Source: JBCCSZ01 sp039199225
GTDB lineage: Bacteria > Bacteroidota > Bacteroidia > Chitinophagales > Saprospiraceae
Direction of reading: 5' to 3'
DNA length: 27,828 nucleotides
Assembly (NCBI GenBank): GCA_039199225.1
Contig: JBCCSZ010000069.1
Location: 1-27,828 of the forward strand
Numbering within the stretch: the stretch's first letter is position 1; each line of letters begins with the position of its first letter. This document shows, piece after piece, positions 1 through 7,351 of the stretch. The position numbers and the translations under genes were made by a program. The notes under the pieces were generated by a model, which was given only the letters and a program-made list of their open reading frames with translations, did not search any database and was not told the DNA's origin.

Positions 1-371
1 AAATGAACAAGCGGAGCACTTGTCAGTCCAAAAGGGGTTTTATAATGATTGGATAAAAAGCTGAGAGATTGGGCTTCCAAGACAAAAGGAAGTGTTTTGG
101 CAGACTGTGAAAATTGATGAACTTCCTGTAAGAATGCTGCCTCAAAAACACCTTCTGATCTGCGAATAGCGACCAGCAAGAAATCATCGTCTGCCTTAAA
201 CTCTTTGATAAAGGCCCGATAAAAAAGTAAATCCTCGTCTTCTTCCGGAAAGAATTGTTCGATGTCGTAGGTCACCTTTAAGTTGGAAAGGGATCGAAAG
301 CTCAAAAATGCCAACGAACAAAAAAGAAGCAGTATCAATACACTCGTACGCCTATGAAGTAGCCTATTCAT
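1..371 (-). CDS. RND/MMPL-family exporter, N-terminal part (runs off window)
   Basis: This open frame starts at an ATG at 371 and continues past base 1, giving about 123 residues. Reading the minus strand gives an N-terminus MNRLLHRRTSVLILLLFCSL, a basic start followed by a hydrophobic segment (about residues 9-27). Next comes the stretch NLKVTYDIEQFFPEEDEDL, which resembles the start of the first periplasmic loop of Bacteroidota MMPL/RND-type transporters, where a D-x-E-x-F-F/L-P motif follows TM1. The family exports lipids, pigments or drugs across the inner membrane using the proton gradient; the substrate cannot be told here. An in-frame TGA lies directly upstream (375-377), so the ATG at 371 is the first possible start. 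It lies 6 bases after the stop of the NusG-like gene, so the two are very probably co-transcribed. The call rests on about a tenth of the expected protein. Confidence 0.6.
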   Translation of the reverse strand, partial: MNRLLHRRTSVLILLLFCSLAFLSFRSLSNLKVTYDIEQFFPEEDEDLLFYRAFIKEFKADDDFLLVAIRRSEGVFEAAFLQEVHQFSQSAKTLPFVLEAQSLSFLSNHYKTPFGLTSAPLVH

Positions 372-377
372 TTTTCA

Positions 378-899
378 TCAGTATACTTCCTCCATCCACT
401 CGATTGGCACCTCTACAGAAATACCTTTGGCGATGGAATCGATGCGAATTAAAAAACGAGATTTACCACCTTTCTGGTAGAGTTCCCCCACAACGCCTTC
501 AAAAGCACCCCGCCTGATACGGACTTTTTTCCCTTTTACAAAAGGAATATTCTCCTCTTTAAAAGCAATATTTTCTGCCAAAATCAACCGAATACTTTCG
601 ATCTCATCCTCCTTTACAATTGCATATTCCTTACCGAAGCAAAGCAGCTTAACCACACCATTGATGCGTAATAAAGGCACCAAAAATCTAGGATTTTCCT
701 TAACAAAAATATATTGTGGAAAGAGCGGAAGTTCCAATTCCTTTCGACGGCTGCCCCACATCCGAACCTCCTTTCGAAGCGGCAAATAGGATTCGATGTT
801 CAAATCTGCAATGCGAGCGGCAACCTTTTTTTCGTGCTTAAAAGCAACGTATAAAACGTGCCACTTTTTGGGCAAAGATTGACTAGACGTACCAACCAT
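378..899 (-). CDS. NusG-like specialised transcription antiterminator (RfaH/UpxY/LoaP type)
   Basis: The 173-residue product has the two-part NusG layout. An NGN domain covers about residues 10-105 (KKWHVLYVAFKHEKKVA, then PLFPQYIFV). A C-terminal KOW motif covers about 125-150 (VKGKKVRIRRGAFEGVVGEL). The family binds elongating RNA polymerase and suppresses pausing or termination. The short NGN-KOW form without housekeeping neighbours (no secE, rplK or rplA nearby), placed first in a transcription unit, is typical of paralogues that act on their own operon, such as UpxY in Bacteroides capsule loci or LoaP in polyketide loci. Here the next gene is an exporter of the RND/MMPL type. The gene is preceded by nearly 600 bases without a convincing gene, which would suit a long regulatory leader. 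The link to polysaccharide or pigment synthesis is inference because the operon leaves the window. Confidence 0.85.
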   Translation of the reverse strand: MVGTSSQSLPKKWHVLYVAFKHEKKVAARIADLNIESYLPLRKEVRMWGSRRKELELPLFPQYIFVKENPRFLVPLLRINGVVKLLCFGKEYAIVKEDEIESIRLILAENIAFKEENIPFVKGKKVRIRRGAFEGVVGELYQKGGKSRFLIRIDSIAKGISVEVPIEWMEEVY

Positions 900-1482
900 T
901 TTTGTAACAATTCATAGAGTCAACACACAGCTACGCCAGCATTTCCAAATTCCGTAAAATCTGAAAAAATAATTTATTCAATGGACGCGGAGCAGTTGCT
1001 CAACGCCCGTTGCTACACGTTGGATCGTCCGAACTAAATCAGTTCAGACCTTGGAGTAAACTGTGTTGTGAACTCAAGCTAGATAGGATTTTTTGTTTTA
1101 GTTAAAAGCATAGCTCCGCCGTTCTAAACCGCACTTCATCCCAGTGGGCATAGGTATTGTGGTTATCGAACGAACGATAAAGCCTTAAATCTGTGAATTC
1201 CGTATTAGCGAAACAATCGCGAAAATAAAGGATAATCTTGTATTCAAGATTAACTTTTATTAAGAGAAAGTTGATTTACTAAAGGATCATAAATCCTTTA
1301 AAGCTGGAATAATTGTCTTGTAATTTTATTTGTGGAAAAACAACCCCGAAAAATGGAAAGACCCATTTGAAATAGCAATATAGATAAAAATACGTGAATG
1401 TGAAACTTTTTTCGCTGTTTTTTGAAACATTTTACACACCTTATTTATTTAAACTGATGGGGTGCGCAATGCTATGTTGGCA
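900..1482. other. 583-base intergenic region with hairpins, possible leader of the nusG-like operon
   Basis: No convincing gene is visible. On the minus strand this is the upstream region of the NusG-like gene and also lies downstream of the TonB receptor gene. It contains three stem-loops: 1027-1049 (GTC-x-GAACT paired with AGTTC-x-GAC, loop AAATC), 1234-1251 (7-bp perfect stem AATCTTG, loop TATT) and 1280-1300 (8-bp perfect stem TAAAGGAT, loop CATAA). None is followed by a clear T-run. No good TAnnTTTG box was found on the minus strand. A 57-codon stop-free stretch on the minus strand (1275 to 1102) lacks a start codon; see findings. Confidence 0.4.
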
Positions 1483-3558
1483 TTAAAATTTTAGCTGCAC
1501 CCGAGCAAAGTAACTTCTGCCCCATCCAATCAACTGACTCCCGATAGCACCACCATGCGCACCACCACTACCGCCTTCTGCTGACACAGATTCGACATTA
1601 AATAGATTTTTCACACCCATCGTCAAGGAGATGTGATCCTTCCAGAAAGACTGTCCAATAGAGCCATTCAACAAGTGGTAATCTTCAATGAACCCTTCTC
1701 TTATGCCTCCACCATCAGGGGCTTCGTAAAAGCGAATCTGACGGCCGATGAATCGATGCGTAAATAAAATTCTGGTTTTGACAACAGGAATCGTCAATTG
1801 CACCTCATTTTGCATCTCAGACAAGCCGACGAAGCGATCGATGTCCTCGCCTTCTTCCGACCAAAAGTTGTAGAGTCTGGTGTGCGCAAATCCCAATTGG
1901 AGGCGCAATATCTGGCCATAGCGATATTGCGCTCTGAGGTTGAATCCATGCGTTTCGTATTCATCGATATTTTGATAATTAAAACGGGCTTCTTCGAAGG
2001 CAGCTAAAATAATTCGGTTGCTGATGCGGTTGTAAAAAGTACGGACGGAAGCAGAAAGGGAATGCTGGTCTTGAATGGAAATATCGAACGCGAGTTGTAG
2101 GTTGGCATTGCGAGAGCGTTCTGCTTTCAGATCGGGGTTTCCAATAATGAAGTGGTTAATATCGACGAAATTGAAATACAATTCTTTCAGAGAAGGCGCA
2201 CGGAATCCATAGGCATAACCCATACGCAAATTCCAGTATTTATCGATCTTCCAATGTGCTTGGATGGACGGCACGAGCGGATGATCGTAGGAGGTGTTAT
2301 AGCCTGCACGCAAGTTGAACAATAGCTTCAAGGGATCAATGGGCCTATACTCCAAACTACCCCAAAGGGCATAGTTCGACAGTTGTACCTTCCCGGCATC
2401 CGTGGCTGCTGAATCGAGCAGGCGCTCCCCTGTTCCTCCCTCGCTCAAAATCTCTAAACCAACTTGCCAGTTGAGACTCCCCTGCCGCATACTGCTCAGT
2501 AAGCTCCGATGCAGAAATGCGGTAAAACCGGTCGTGTCTTGTCCACCAGGGACCAAGCTGGTAGTGTCCGGTTCAAAGTCCAGACGACGGGTTTCTTTCA
2601 GACGTTCATATTCATTAAAGGCGGTCGTAGATTGAAAATAAAGCCGATTATTGGGATACCACTCTGCACTAAAGGAATGATCCTTTCGAATGGTCGTGTA
2701 AGTCTCGTCAAAGGAATATGGCCTAAATTGAGGACGTCTACGCTCACCATAGATGCTGACGGCTTCATCAAAATATCGAAACTGATAGCCCAGCTTCAAA
2801 GAGTCTGTAGGACGATAAAATAAGCTGCCATCAACCCCCATTTGCTCCTTTGGATTCCAAGGTGTCTTTTTTGTGCGGAAAAAACGTCCGGGTGACAATT
2901 CCTCCGTTTCGTATATGCGAAGGCTGTCAATTGCTCCAAACTGACTGGTGTAGCGACTACCAGAAATACTGCCATACAATTTATCACTTTGCCCGGAAAG
3001 CGTCACGGAATGATTCCAAATACCGACATTCTCATGTTGGTGCTGACTCGCCACCTGGATTCGCCGGAGCTGCGATTTCTTTGTAATAATGTTGATGACA
3101 CCCCCAGAGGCATTGCTACCATATTGAGCCGACATGGCCCCTTCTACAATTTCAATACGCTCAACCGTATGCAACTGTATTTGCGACAAATCAATATTGC
3201 CGTTGACCCGTCCGATAACTGGTACCCCATCTATCATCACCTGTATGTTCTCCCCTCCAATTCCTTGAATGCTCAAGCCATTACCCAAAATGGGATCGGT
3301 GCTGACCCGCAAGTTGAGCTGATTGGTCAATATTTCTGCAAGTGTATTTTGCCCCTGTTGCTCGATCTCTTCAGCCTGAATAATCCGAACATTATGCACA
3401 GCATTGCGAGCATCCGTAGGTGCAAACTGAGCTGTTACGACGATGTCTTCCAAATCAATCAACCAAAGAGAAGAATCGATGTAAATGTCAGACTGTGCCA
3501 TACAAGTAGAGGTGACAAAAAACAGTAACAACGTCTGGAAAATACGTGGGGCTTTCAT
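1483..3558 (-). CDS. hmuR: TonB-dependent outer-membrane receptor, probably for heme
   Basis: The product is about 691 residues. I prefer the ATG at 3558 (MKAPRIFQTLLLFFVTSTCMAQ) over one at 3582, because it gives a normal signal peptide ending in AQ. A plug domain follows (about residues 40-165, with VMIDGVP and the GVINIITKK end), then a beta-barrel closing with a C-terminal aromatic (VQLKF). Between about residues 450 and 475 lie FRAPS and GNPDL with a His (NHF) between them. The FRAP/NPNL pair with a conserved His between is a hallmark of heme and hemoglobin receptors, so together with the hmu genes upstream I call it HmuR-like. It would import heme using TonB-ExbBD energy. It has no carboxypeptidase-like N-terminal domain and no SusD partner, so it is not a glycan receptor. 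It could be expressed with the small gene at 3743 or from its own promoter; no clear box is visible. Confidence 0.8.
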   Translation of the reverse strand: MKAPRIFQTLLLFFVTSTCMAQSDIYIDSSLWLIDLEDIVVTAQFAPTDARNAVHNVRIIQAEEIEQQGQNTLAEILTNQLNLRVSTDPILGNGLSIQGIGGENIQVMIDGVPVIGRVNGNIDLSQIQLHTVERIEIVEGAMSAQYGSNASGGVINIITKKSQLRRIQVASQHQHENVGIWNHSVTLSGQSDKLYGSISGSRYTSQFGAIDSLRIYETEELSPGRFFRTKKTPWNPKEQMGVDGSLFYRPTDSLKLGYQFRYFDEAVSIYGERRRPQFRPYSFDETYTTIRKDHSFSAEWYPNNRLYFQSTTAFNEYERLKETRRLDFEPDTTSLVPGGQDTTGFTAFLHRSLLSSMRQGSLNWQVGLEILSEGGTGERLLDSAATDAGKVQLSNYALWGSLEYRPIDPLKLLFNLRAGYNTSYDHPLVPSIQAHWKIDKYWNLRMGYAYGFRAPSLKELYFNFVDINHFIIGNPDLKAERSRNANLQLAFDISIQDQHSLSASVRTFYNRISNRIILAAFEEARFNYQNIDEYETHGFNLRAQYRYGQILRLQLGFAHTRLYNFWSEEGEDIDRFVGLSEMQNEVQLTIPVVKTRILFTHRFIGRQIRFYEAPDGGGIREGFIEDYHLLNGSIGQSFWKDHISLTMGVKNLFNVESVSAEGGSGGAHGGAIGSQLIGWGRSYFARVQLKF

Positions 3559-3742
3559 ACTTGATTGTTTACGCAAAAGCACTTTGTTAAAAAATCACCA
3601 TGCAAAAGTTCGCAATAAATCCAAAGAGCTGAATCAATGGCGCTGACAAGATCGTCAAAAAACTTTTAACACCTAACGAGATGTCTGTTTATTCAACCAA
3701 TTAGTCAATTTTATGTCATTAACAATTGTTCATCTTGGCAAG

Positions 3743-4075
3743 CTAAACGTCCGAAAATCCATCCGACTCAACGAGCATCAATTCCTGAATCTGAGCCTCT
3801 TGCAACAAAGCCAGCAATGCACCTACCTCATTGGTGGAAAACAACAATTGCATACTGTCCAGGCGAGTATTGAAAATGATGGTCCGCTTATCTCGATCAC
3901 CACAACTTTCGACATTTACATTATAACAATCTTGTACACTTTTTTTGAACTGATGAAAGGCAAGCGGTGGAAAATTCATCACAAGGTTGTTAAACTGCAA
4001 AGTATAAGAACCACATCCTTTACACAGTTGAATCAGTGCGCCGTTATTCTCTGCAAGAACTTCATATTTACACAT
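3743..4075 (-). CDS. Small conserved CxxC protein of unknown function (DUF6686-like)
   Basis: This is a 110-residue soluble protein starting MCKYEVLAENNGALIQLCKG. It contains a CKGC pair at residues 18-21, followed by SYTLQFNNLVMNFPPLAFHQF. It resembles small Bacteroidota-specific proteins of the DUF6686 kind as I recall them, which share a CxGCxxYxLxFNN core; I cannot confirm the family number. There is no signal peptide or membrane segment, so it should be cytoplasmic. A metal- or redox-related role is possible because of the cysteines (C2, C18, C21, C49, C58), but that is inference. It sits 160-184 bases upstream of the TonB receptor gene on the same strand and downstream of the heme-operon terminator, so it probably leads a small transcription unit with the receptor. 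Confidence 0.6.
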   Translation of the reverse strand: MCKYEVLAENNGALIQLCKGCGSYTLQFNNLVMNFPPLAFHQFKKSVQDCYNVNVESCGDRDKRTIIFNTRLDSMQLLFSTNEVGALLALLQEAQIQELMLVESDGFSDV

Positions 4076-4184
4076 CTATTGTCGATTTTAAAAGATTCAA
4101 AAAATGTTGTTTTCTCATTTGTATTCTTAAAAATCCACTGCTCGTTACTTTTATTTTTACAAGGAAATTTGACTTTTAAAACAA

Positions 4185-4234
4185 CCATCCCCAATGTCGA
4201 ATTTCTTCAGAAGAAATAACGAACATTGGGATGG
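4185..4234 (-). terminator. Long hairpin terminator at the end of the hmu operon
   Basis: The sequence forms a nearly continuous stem. CCATCC, a bulged C, and CAATGT pair with ACATTG and GGATGG. A CG/CG pair follows, then an 8-bp perfect arm ATTTCTTC/GAAGAAAT. Reading the minus strand, the stem is followed by TTGTTTT. It lies between the methyltransferase gene (ends 4504) and the start of the CxxC gene (4075), so it would separate the hmu operon from the receptor unit. The plus-strand side is followed by CTCAAAAAAC, which does not support termination in that direction. Confidence 0.7.
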
Positions 4235-4335
4235 CTCAAAAAACCTATATGAAATTTTTATTTCACATTATAATGAAACGAAAACTATCTTTCTAAATTA
4301 AAAATACGCATACTGTTTTTCTTTTACCGATCGCA

Positions 4336-4461
4336 AGAACTGGCTGTTCTGCTAAACGACTCCATAGCCCCGCAAGTGACCCTTGCGGAGCCAGGAGTTT
4401 AGTTCGCTTGGATTCTTAACTTCGTACTCTCCCCACATTGGGAGCTTGTGCGACTCGCACA
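4336..4461 (-). other. Cluster of hairpins in the 3' region of the hmu operon, possible structured RNA
   Basis: Within 126 bases there are four stem-loops. They are: 4336-4350 (AGAAC/GTTCT, loop TGGCT); 4352-4402 (outer CTAAAC-ACTCC/GGAGTTTAG with a 2-base GA bulge, inner 7-bp CCGCAAG/CTTGCGG, loop TGACC); 4429-4444 (CTCCC/GGGAG); and 4447-4461 (TGTGCG/CGCACA). The loop TGGCT of the first is exactly complementary to AGCCA at 4389-4393 in the internal loop of the second, so a pseudoknot is possible. The patch is GC-richer than its flanks. It follows the methyltransferase stop and precedes the terminator at 4185-4234. It could be a structured 3' UTR, a small RNA or a mobile palindromic repeat. 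No match to a known RNA family is claimed. Confidence 0.45.
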
Positions 4462-4503
4462 GGGAAGGTAAAAGCCAAAGCATATGGCAAAGAAAATAAG
4501 TTT

Positions 4504-5184
4504 TTAAGCATGATTAGGCTGCTTTTTATTCTTTGGATTGTAAACCACATTTACAATCAGGTATTCTCTATTTACTTTTTCTCCGGTGTTACTGGTCACT
4601 TGCTCTGTAGTGCTCTCGGCAGACTGAATGACCATCGGAAAACCTTGGAGTATCGACTTTAACTTCGCCAAGTCATAAACCTCGAACCCACATGCTTCAA
4701 AGGGAAGTTGCTTCATCGACTGTTGGTGGACAAAGGCCAAAACCAACTTACCATTCGCTTTTAATACTCGACAAATTTCTGCCACAAATGCCCGAGGCTT
4801 ATTCCAAAAGTAAATGGTATTGACGGTAAACACCGTTTCAAAACTATTGTCTGCCATCGGAATCATACCACCATCGTACAAATCGAAGCGGGCTTTACCT
4901 GCGCGGACAAAAGACGAATTTCGCTGATTGGCCTCCTTGTACATCAACTCGGAAATATCCAAACCAACATACTGAACATTCGGATGCTGTTCAAAAAATG
5001 CCTGGATGTGATAGCCATTGCCATACCCCAATTCGAGTACCGTATCCTTATCTTCCATGTCCAAGACCGCCAAAGTATTCTTGATCATTCCGCCGTTGGC
5101 AGAATTCATCTTTTCACCTACCTCCAAGCCCAAGCTGCCCGTTGGGCAACTCAATTGTTCGACGATTTTATGGACTTCAATCAT
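4504..5184 (-). CDS. Class I SAM-dependent methyltransferase in the heme locus
   Basis: The 226-residue protein (start MIEVHKIVEQL at 5184) has a Rossmann methyltransferase fold. Motif I is VLELGYGNG (about residues 46-54), a variant of the usual ELGxGxG. The acidic motif II is VQYVGLDIS. A later FETVFTVNTIYFW corresponds to the strand-4 region, and ICRVLKANGKLVLAF is the typical post-motif segment of Methyltransf_11/25 enzymes. The frame stays open to 5313, but that extension is GC-biased, lacks family similarity and crosses the palindrome at 5222-5235, so the internal ATG is preferred. The gene is last in the hmu run, 219 bases after hmuS. The substrate is unknown. A role in heme or tetrapyrrole metabolism is inferred from position only. 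It differs from the radical-SAM ChuW/HutW enzymes often found in heme operons. Confidence 0.75.
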   Translation of the reverse strand: MIEVHKIVEQLSCPTGSLGLEVGEKMNSANGGMIKNTLAVLDMEDKDTVLELGYGNGYHIQAFFEQHPNVQYVGLDISELMYKEANQRNSSFVRAGKARFDLYDGGMIPMADNSFETVFTVNTIYFWNKPRAFVAEICRVLKANGKLVLAFVHQQSMKQLPFEACGFEVYDLAKLKSILQGFPMVIQSAESTTEQVTSNTGEKVNREYLIVNVVYNPKNKKQPNHA

Positions 5185-5221
5185 TTCTAGTTTTAGGCTT
5201 TTAAATAGCTTGAAAGTGCAT

Positions 5222-5293
5222 TTTCTCATGAGAAAGATGACCCCCGACCCTCCAGGCGGGGTCCATCCTTCACCTCTTCCAGTACAACTGGAA
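5222..5293 (-). promoter_or_regulatory. Inverted repeats upstream of the methyltransferase gene
   Basis: A perfect 14-base palindrome TTTCTCATGAGAAA lies at 5222-5235, 38 bases before the methyltransferase ATG. A second perfect inverted repeat, TTCCAGT-ACA-ACTGGAA, lies at 5277-5293. Between them is a GC-rich patch (about 5239-5264) that can also pair with itself (GACCCC with GGGGTC). A further near-perfect hairpin, ATAGTATG-GTT-CATGCTAT, lies at 5380-5398 directly after the hmuS stop. The set could be an operator with an attenuating hairpin controlling the last gene. No TAnnTTTG promoter box was found here. Confidence 0.4.
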
Positions 5294-5403
5294 TATTCTA
5301 AATCCGAATCCATCTACCTCCATTCGAACAACGCAGGATTTTTGGTATCGCACACTTTCTTTTGTTTGTTTTATCGCTGATAGTATGGTTCATGCTATTT
5401 CGA

Positions 5404-6468
5404 TCAGGAAGTCACCTTCACCAAAGAGATTTCATCAATGACCTTACGCCAACCGTCCAACTCTGGCTTGCCTGGTTTGCGCGCGCCAAAAAAGTAAACA
5501 ATCAACTGACCATTTGAATCAAATAATTCGAGACTGGTTACGATGCCATCAATAGTCGGCTTGCGAACAATCCAAGCCTGGTCGATGGAACTCATTTTCA
5601 AATGCAAGTTGAATTTAGGGTCCAACACATTGTACCAATCGCCATAAAATTTCAAGTTTTTGACCGGTCCGGTATGGATCTGAACACAGCCCTTACTGTG
5701 AACAAAGCACATGATGGGCAACTTGTGCTCGGCTGCCTTTTCCAACATCGAAACAACAGATTGTGCCTCCACCTCCTCGGCCATTCCAGCAGGTGCCAAA
5801 CGCAGCCCCTGCAGTCTCGTCACATTGTACTTTCGAAGCATCCCATAAAAATCGTGGGTATCCTGCAAATCAATCCAAGACTGACGAAAACCCAACACAT
5901 CGATCTCTTCGTCGGGTAGTTCTGTAACAACCTTTGGCAGCTGCTTTTCAACATTGATAAGTGGTTGCTGCTTGTTGGATTTGTACAGCTCTACCAATAG
6001 GTGGTAAGCATCCATATTGGTCTTCGACGTAGAGTAAATCTTATGAACAGCCTCACCACATTTATTGAAAAACTGAAACGAATAAAGCGTACCGTTTTTA
6101 CCGCGAGGCATTGTAACGGCCAACCCATAGTGCCATTCATTCATAAAAAACCGAAGGTCAATATCCGGATTCACCGCCACGCCCATATTCAAGACGCCCT
6201 TGTAAAATTCGATGTTATCATAAACCCCTTTGCGTTCGTGAACACAGTGATCGTTGCGGGTCAATGCCATGACATAATCCAATTTGTGAAAAGCCTTTAG
6301 TAAGTTCTTCCAATCGCCATTTAGGATGGTTACATTTTCGCCAGCAGAAAGCGAAAGCAGTTCCACTTCACTAATTCCCAGGCGCTGGGCCAGGTCGCGA
6401 TTGCGCAGCTTAGGCTCTTCAGCCTTGAGCTTTGCCATTTCTTTTTTAAGCAAATCTATTTTCTTCAT
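5404..6468 (-). CDS. hmuS: HmuS/HemS-family heme-degrading or heme-handling factor
   Basis: Using the ATG at 6468 (MKKIDLLKKEMAKLKAEEP) the protein has 354 residues, the usual size for HemS/ChuS/HmuS. The open frame extends to 6627, but that part overlaps hmuV and looks non-coding. Two HemS-type half-domains are visible. The first covers about 20-165 with RNRDLAQRLGISEVELL and the MALTRND stretch. The second covers about 190-345, starting FRQSWIDLQDTHDFYGMLRKY. The His in DTHDF (residue 205) is where the family's axial heme ligand is expected. Known members bind heme delivered by the ABC importer in the cytoplasm and open the ring, remove iron or pass heme on; which activity this one has cannot be read from sequence. 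It follows hmuV by 67 bases. No signal peptide is present. Confidence 0.9.
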   Translation of the reverse strand: MKKIDLLKKEMAKLKAEEPKLRNRDLAQRLGISEVELLSLSAGENVTILNGDWKNLLKAFHKLDYVMALTRNDHCVHERKGVYDNIEFYKGVLNMGVAVNPDIDLRFFMNEWHYGLAVTMPRGKNGTLYSFQFFNKCGEAVHKIYSTSKTNMDAYHLLVELYKSNKQQPLINVEKQLPKVVTELPDEEIDVLGFRQSWIDLQDTHDFYGMLRKYNVTRLQGLRLAPAGMAEEVEAQSVVSMLEKAAEHKLPIMCFVHSKGCVQIHTGPVKNLKFYGDWYNVLDPKFNLHLKMSSIDQAWIVRKPTIDGIVTSLELFDSNGQLIVYFFGARKPGKPELDGWRKVIDEISLVKVTS

Positions 6469-6535
6469 GTCTTGACATTTTTGCAGATGATTGATCATTT
6501 CCATTTTAAAAATAGGCTTCCCGCAAATGGGTCGA

Positions 6536-7351
6536 CTAGCTGGCCCGAACAAGTGTGTGCTTTTCTGCCAAGGGTATGATGTGCGGACAAGCATATACCG
6601 GATGGGTTTGCACGATGGCCTCGACACCCAAAATTTGTTGCAGTATATCGCTTGTCAGCACCTCCTCGGGCCGCCCTTTGACAAGTAGTTTTCCCGCCTT
6701 CATCATTAGAATCTCATCGGCAAATTGAGCTGCCAAATTGAGGTCGTGTAGCACCGCAAAAACACCGATGTTGCGCCGCCTCACCAGACGACGGATAAAG
6801 GCCAATAATTTATGTTGTTGCTCAATGTCCAAGCTCGCAGTTGGTTCATCGAGAAATAAGTACTTCGAAATATCCGCCCAGTGGCAGCAGTTCAGTTGCA
6901 CCAAACACTTGGCCAGCAACACGCGCTTTTGTTCGCCGCCAGAAAGGGTATTAAAACTTCTATTTGCAAATTCTGTCATCTCTACCTGTGATAAGGCATG
7001 ACGTACAAGACTGTCGATTTTTTGCCGAACCAAAGTTTCACTGGCCACATAACTGCCCATCTCTACCAATTCAGTGACCAAAATGGGAAAGTCAATTTGG
7101 ACATTTTGAGAAAGCACCGACCGCCGCTTCGCCAGCTCCGGTCGTGGCATTTGGTTCAACATTTTTCCATCCCAATGAATGCGACCTTTATCGACCTTGT
7201 TTCGCCCCGTAAGTGTTTCCAGCAAGGTAGATTTTCCCGCACCGTTGCGCCCTATCGCAACAGTAACATGGCCGGGCTTGATGTTGAAAGAAACGTCTTC
7301 CAGTATGCGCCTTCCACCTTTTCGGACACTGATATTTTTTACGTCTATCAC
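6536..7351 (-). CDS. hmuV: Heme ABC importer ATPase HmuV (GTG start)
   Basis: I place the start at the GTG at 7351, giving 271 residues beginning MIDVKNISVRKGGRRILEDV, as in other HmuV proteins. This GTG overlaps the hmuU stop as GTGA, a classic translational-coupling arrangement. An upstream ATG at 7390 would add 13 residues with no family similarity. Motifs with the GTG start are: Walker A GRNGAGKST (34-42), signature LSGGE (137-141), Walker B YLFLDE (165-170) and the switch His (VLHD, residue 203). The protein would energise heme import through HmuU, with HmuT as binding protein, and act at the inner face of the cytoplasmic membrane. A short Cys/Trp-rich insertion (NCCHWADISKY) lies just before Walker B, as seen in heme-type members. 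Confidence 0.92.
   Translation of the reverse strand: MIDVKNISVRKGGRRILEDVSFNIKPGHVTVAIGRNGAGKSTLLETLTGRNKVDKGRIHWDGKMLNQMPRPELAKRRSVLSQNVQIDFPILVTELVEMGSYVASETLVRQKIDSLVRHALSQVEMTEFANRSFNTLSGGEQKRVLLAKCLVQLNCCHWADISKYLFLDEPTASLDIEQQHKLLAFIRRLVRRRNIGVFAVLHDLNLAAQFADEILMMKAGKLLVKGRPEEVLTSDILQQILGVEAIVQTHPVYACPHIIPLAEKHTLVRAS

Noticed and set aside
1483..3558. Calling the TonB-dependent receptor a BtuB or siderophore receptor
   Set aside because: The FRAP/NPDL motifs with a His between them and the adjacent hmu genes fit heme better, though substrate choice is not proven.
4352..4402. Resemblance of the bulged hairpin to an integron attC site (CTAAAC ... GTTTAG ends with extrahelical bases)
   Set aside because: The end boxes miss the RYYYAAC/GTTRRRY consensus by one base each, there is only one copy, and no integron integrase or cassette is nearby.
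4438..4662. 74-codon plus-strand frame at the end of the methyltransferase gene
   Set aside because: It runs antisense through the structured 3' region and the gene end; no protein features.
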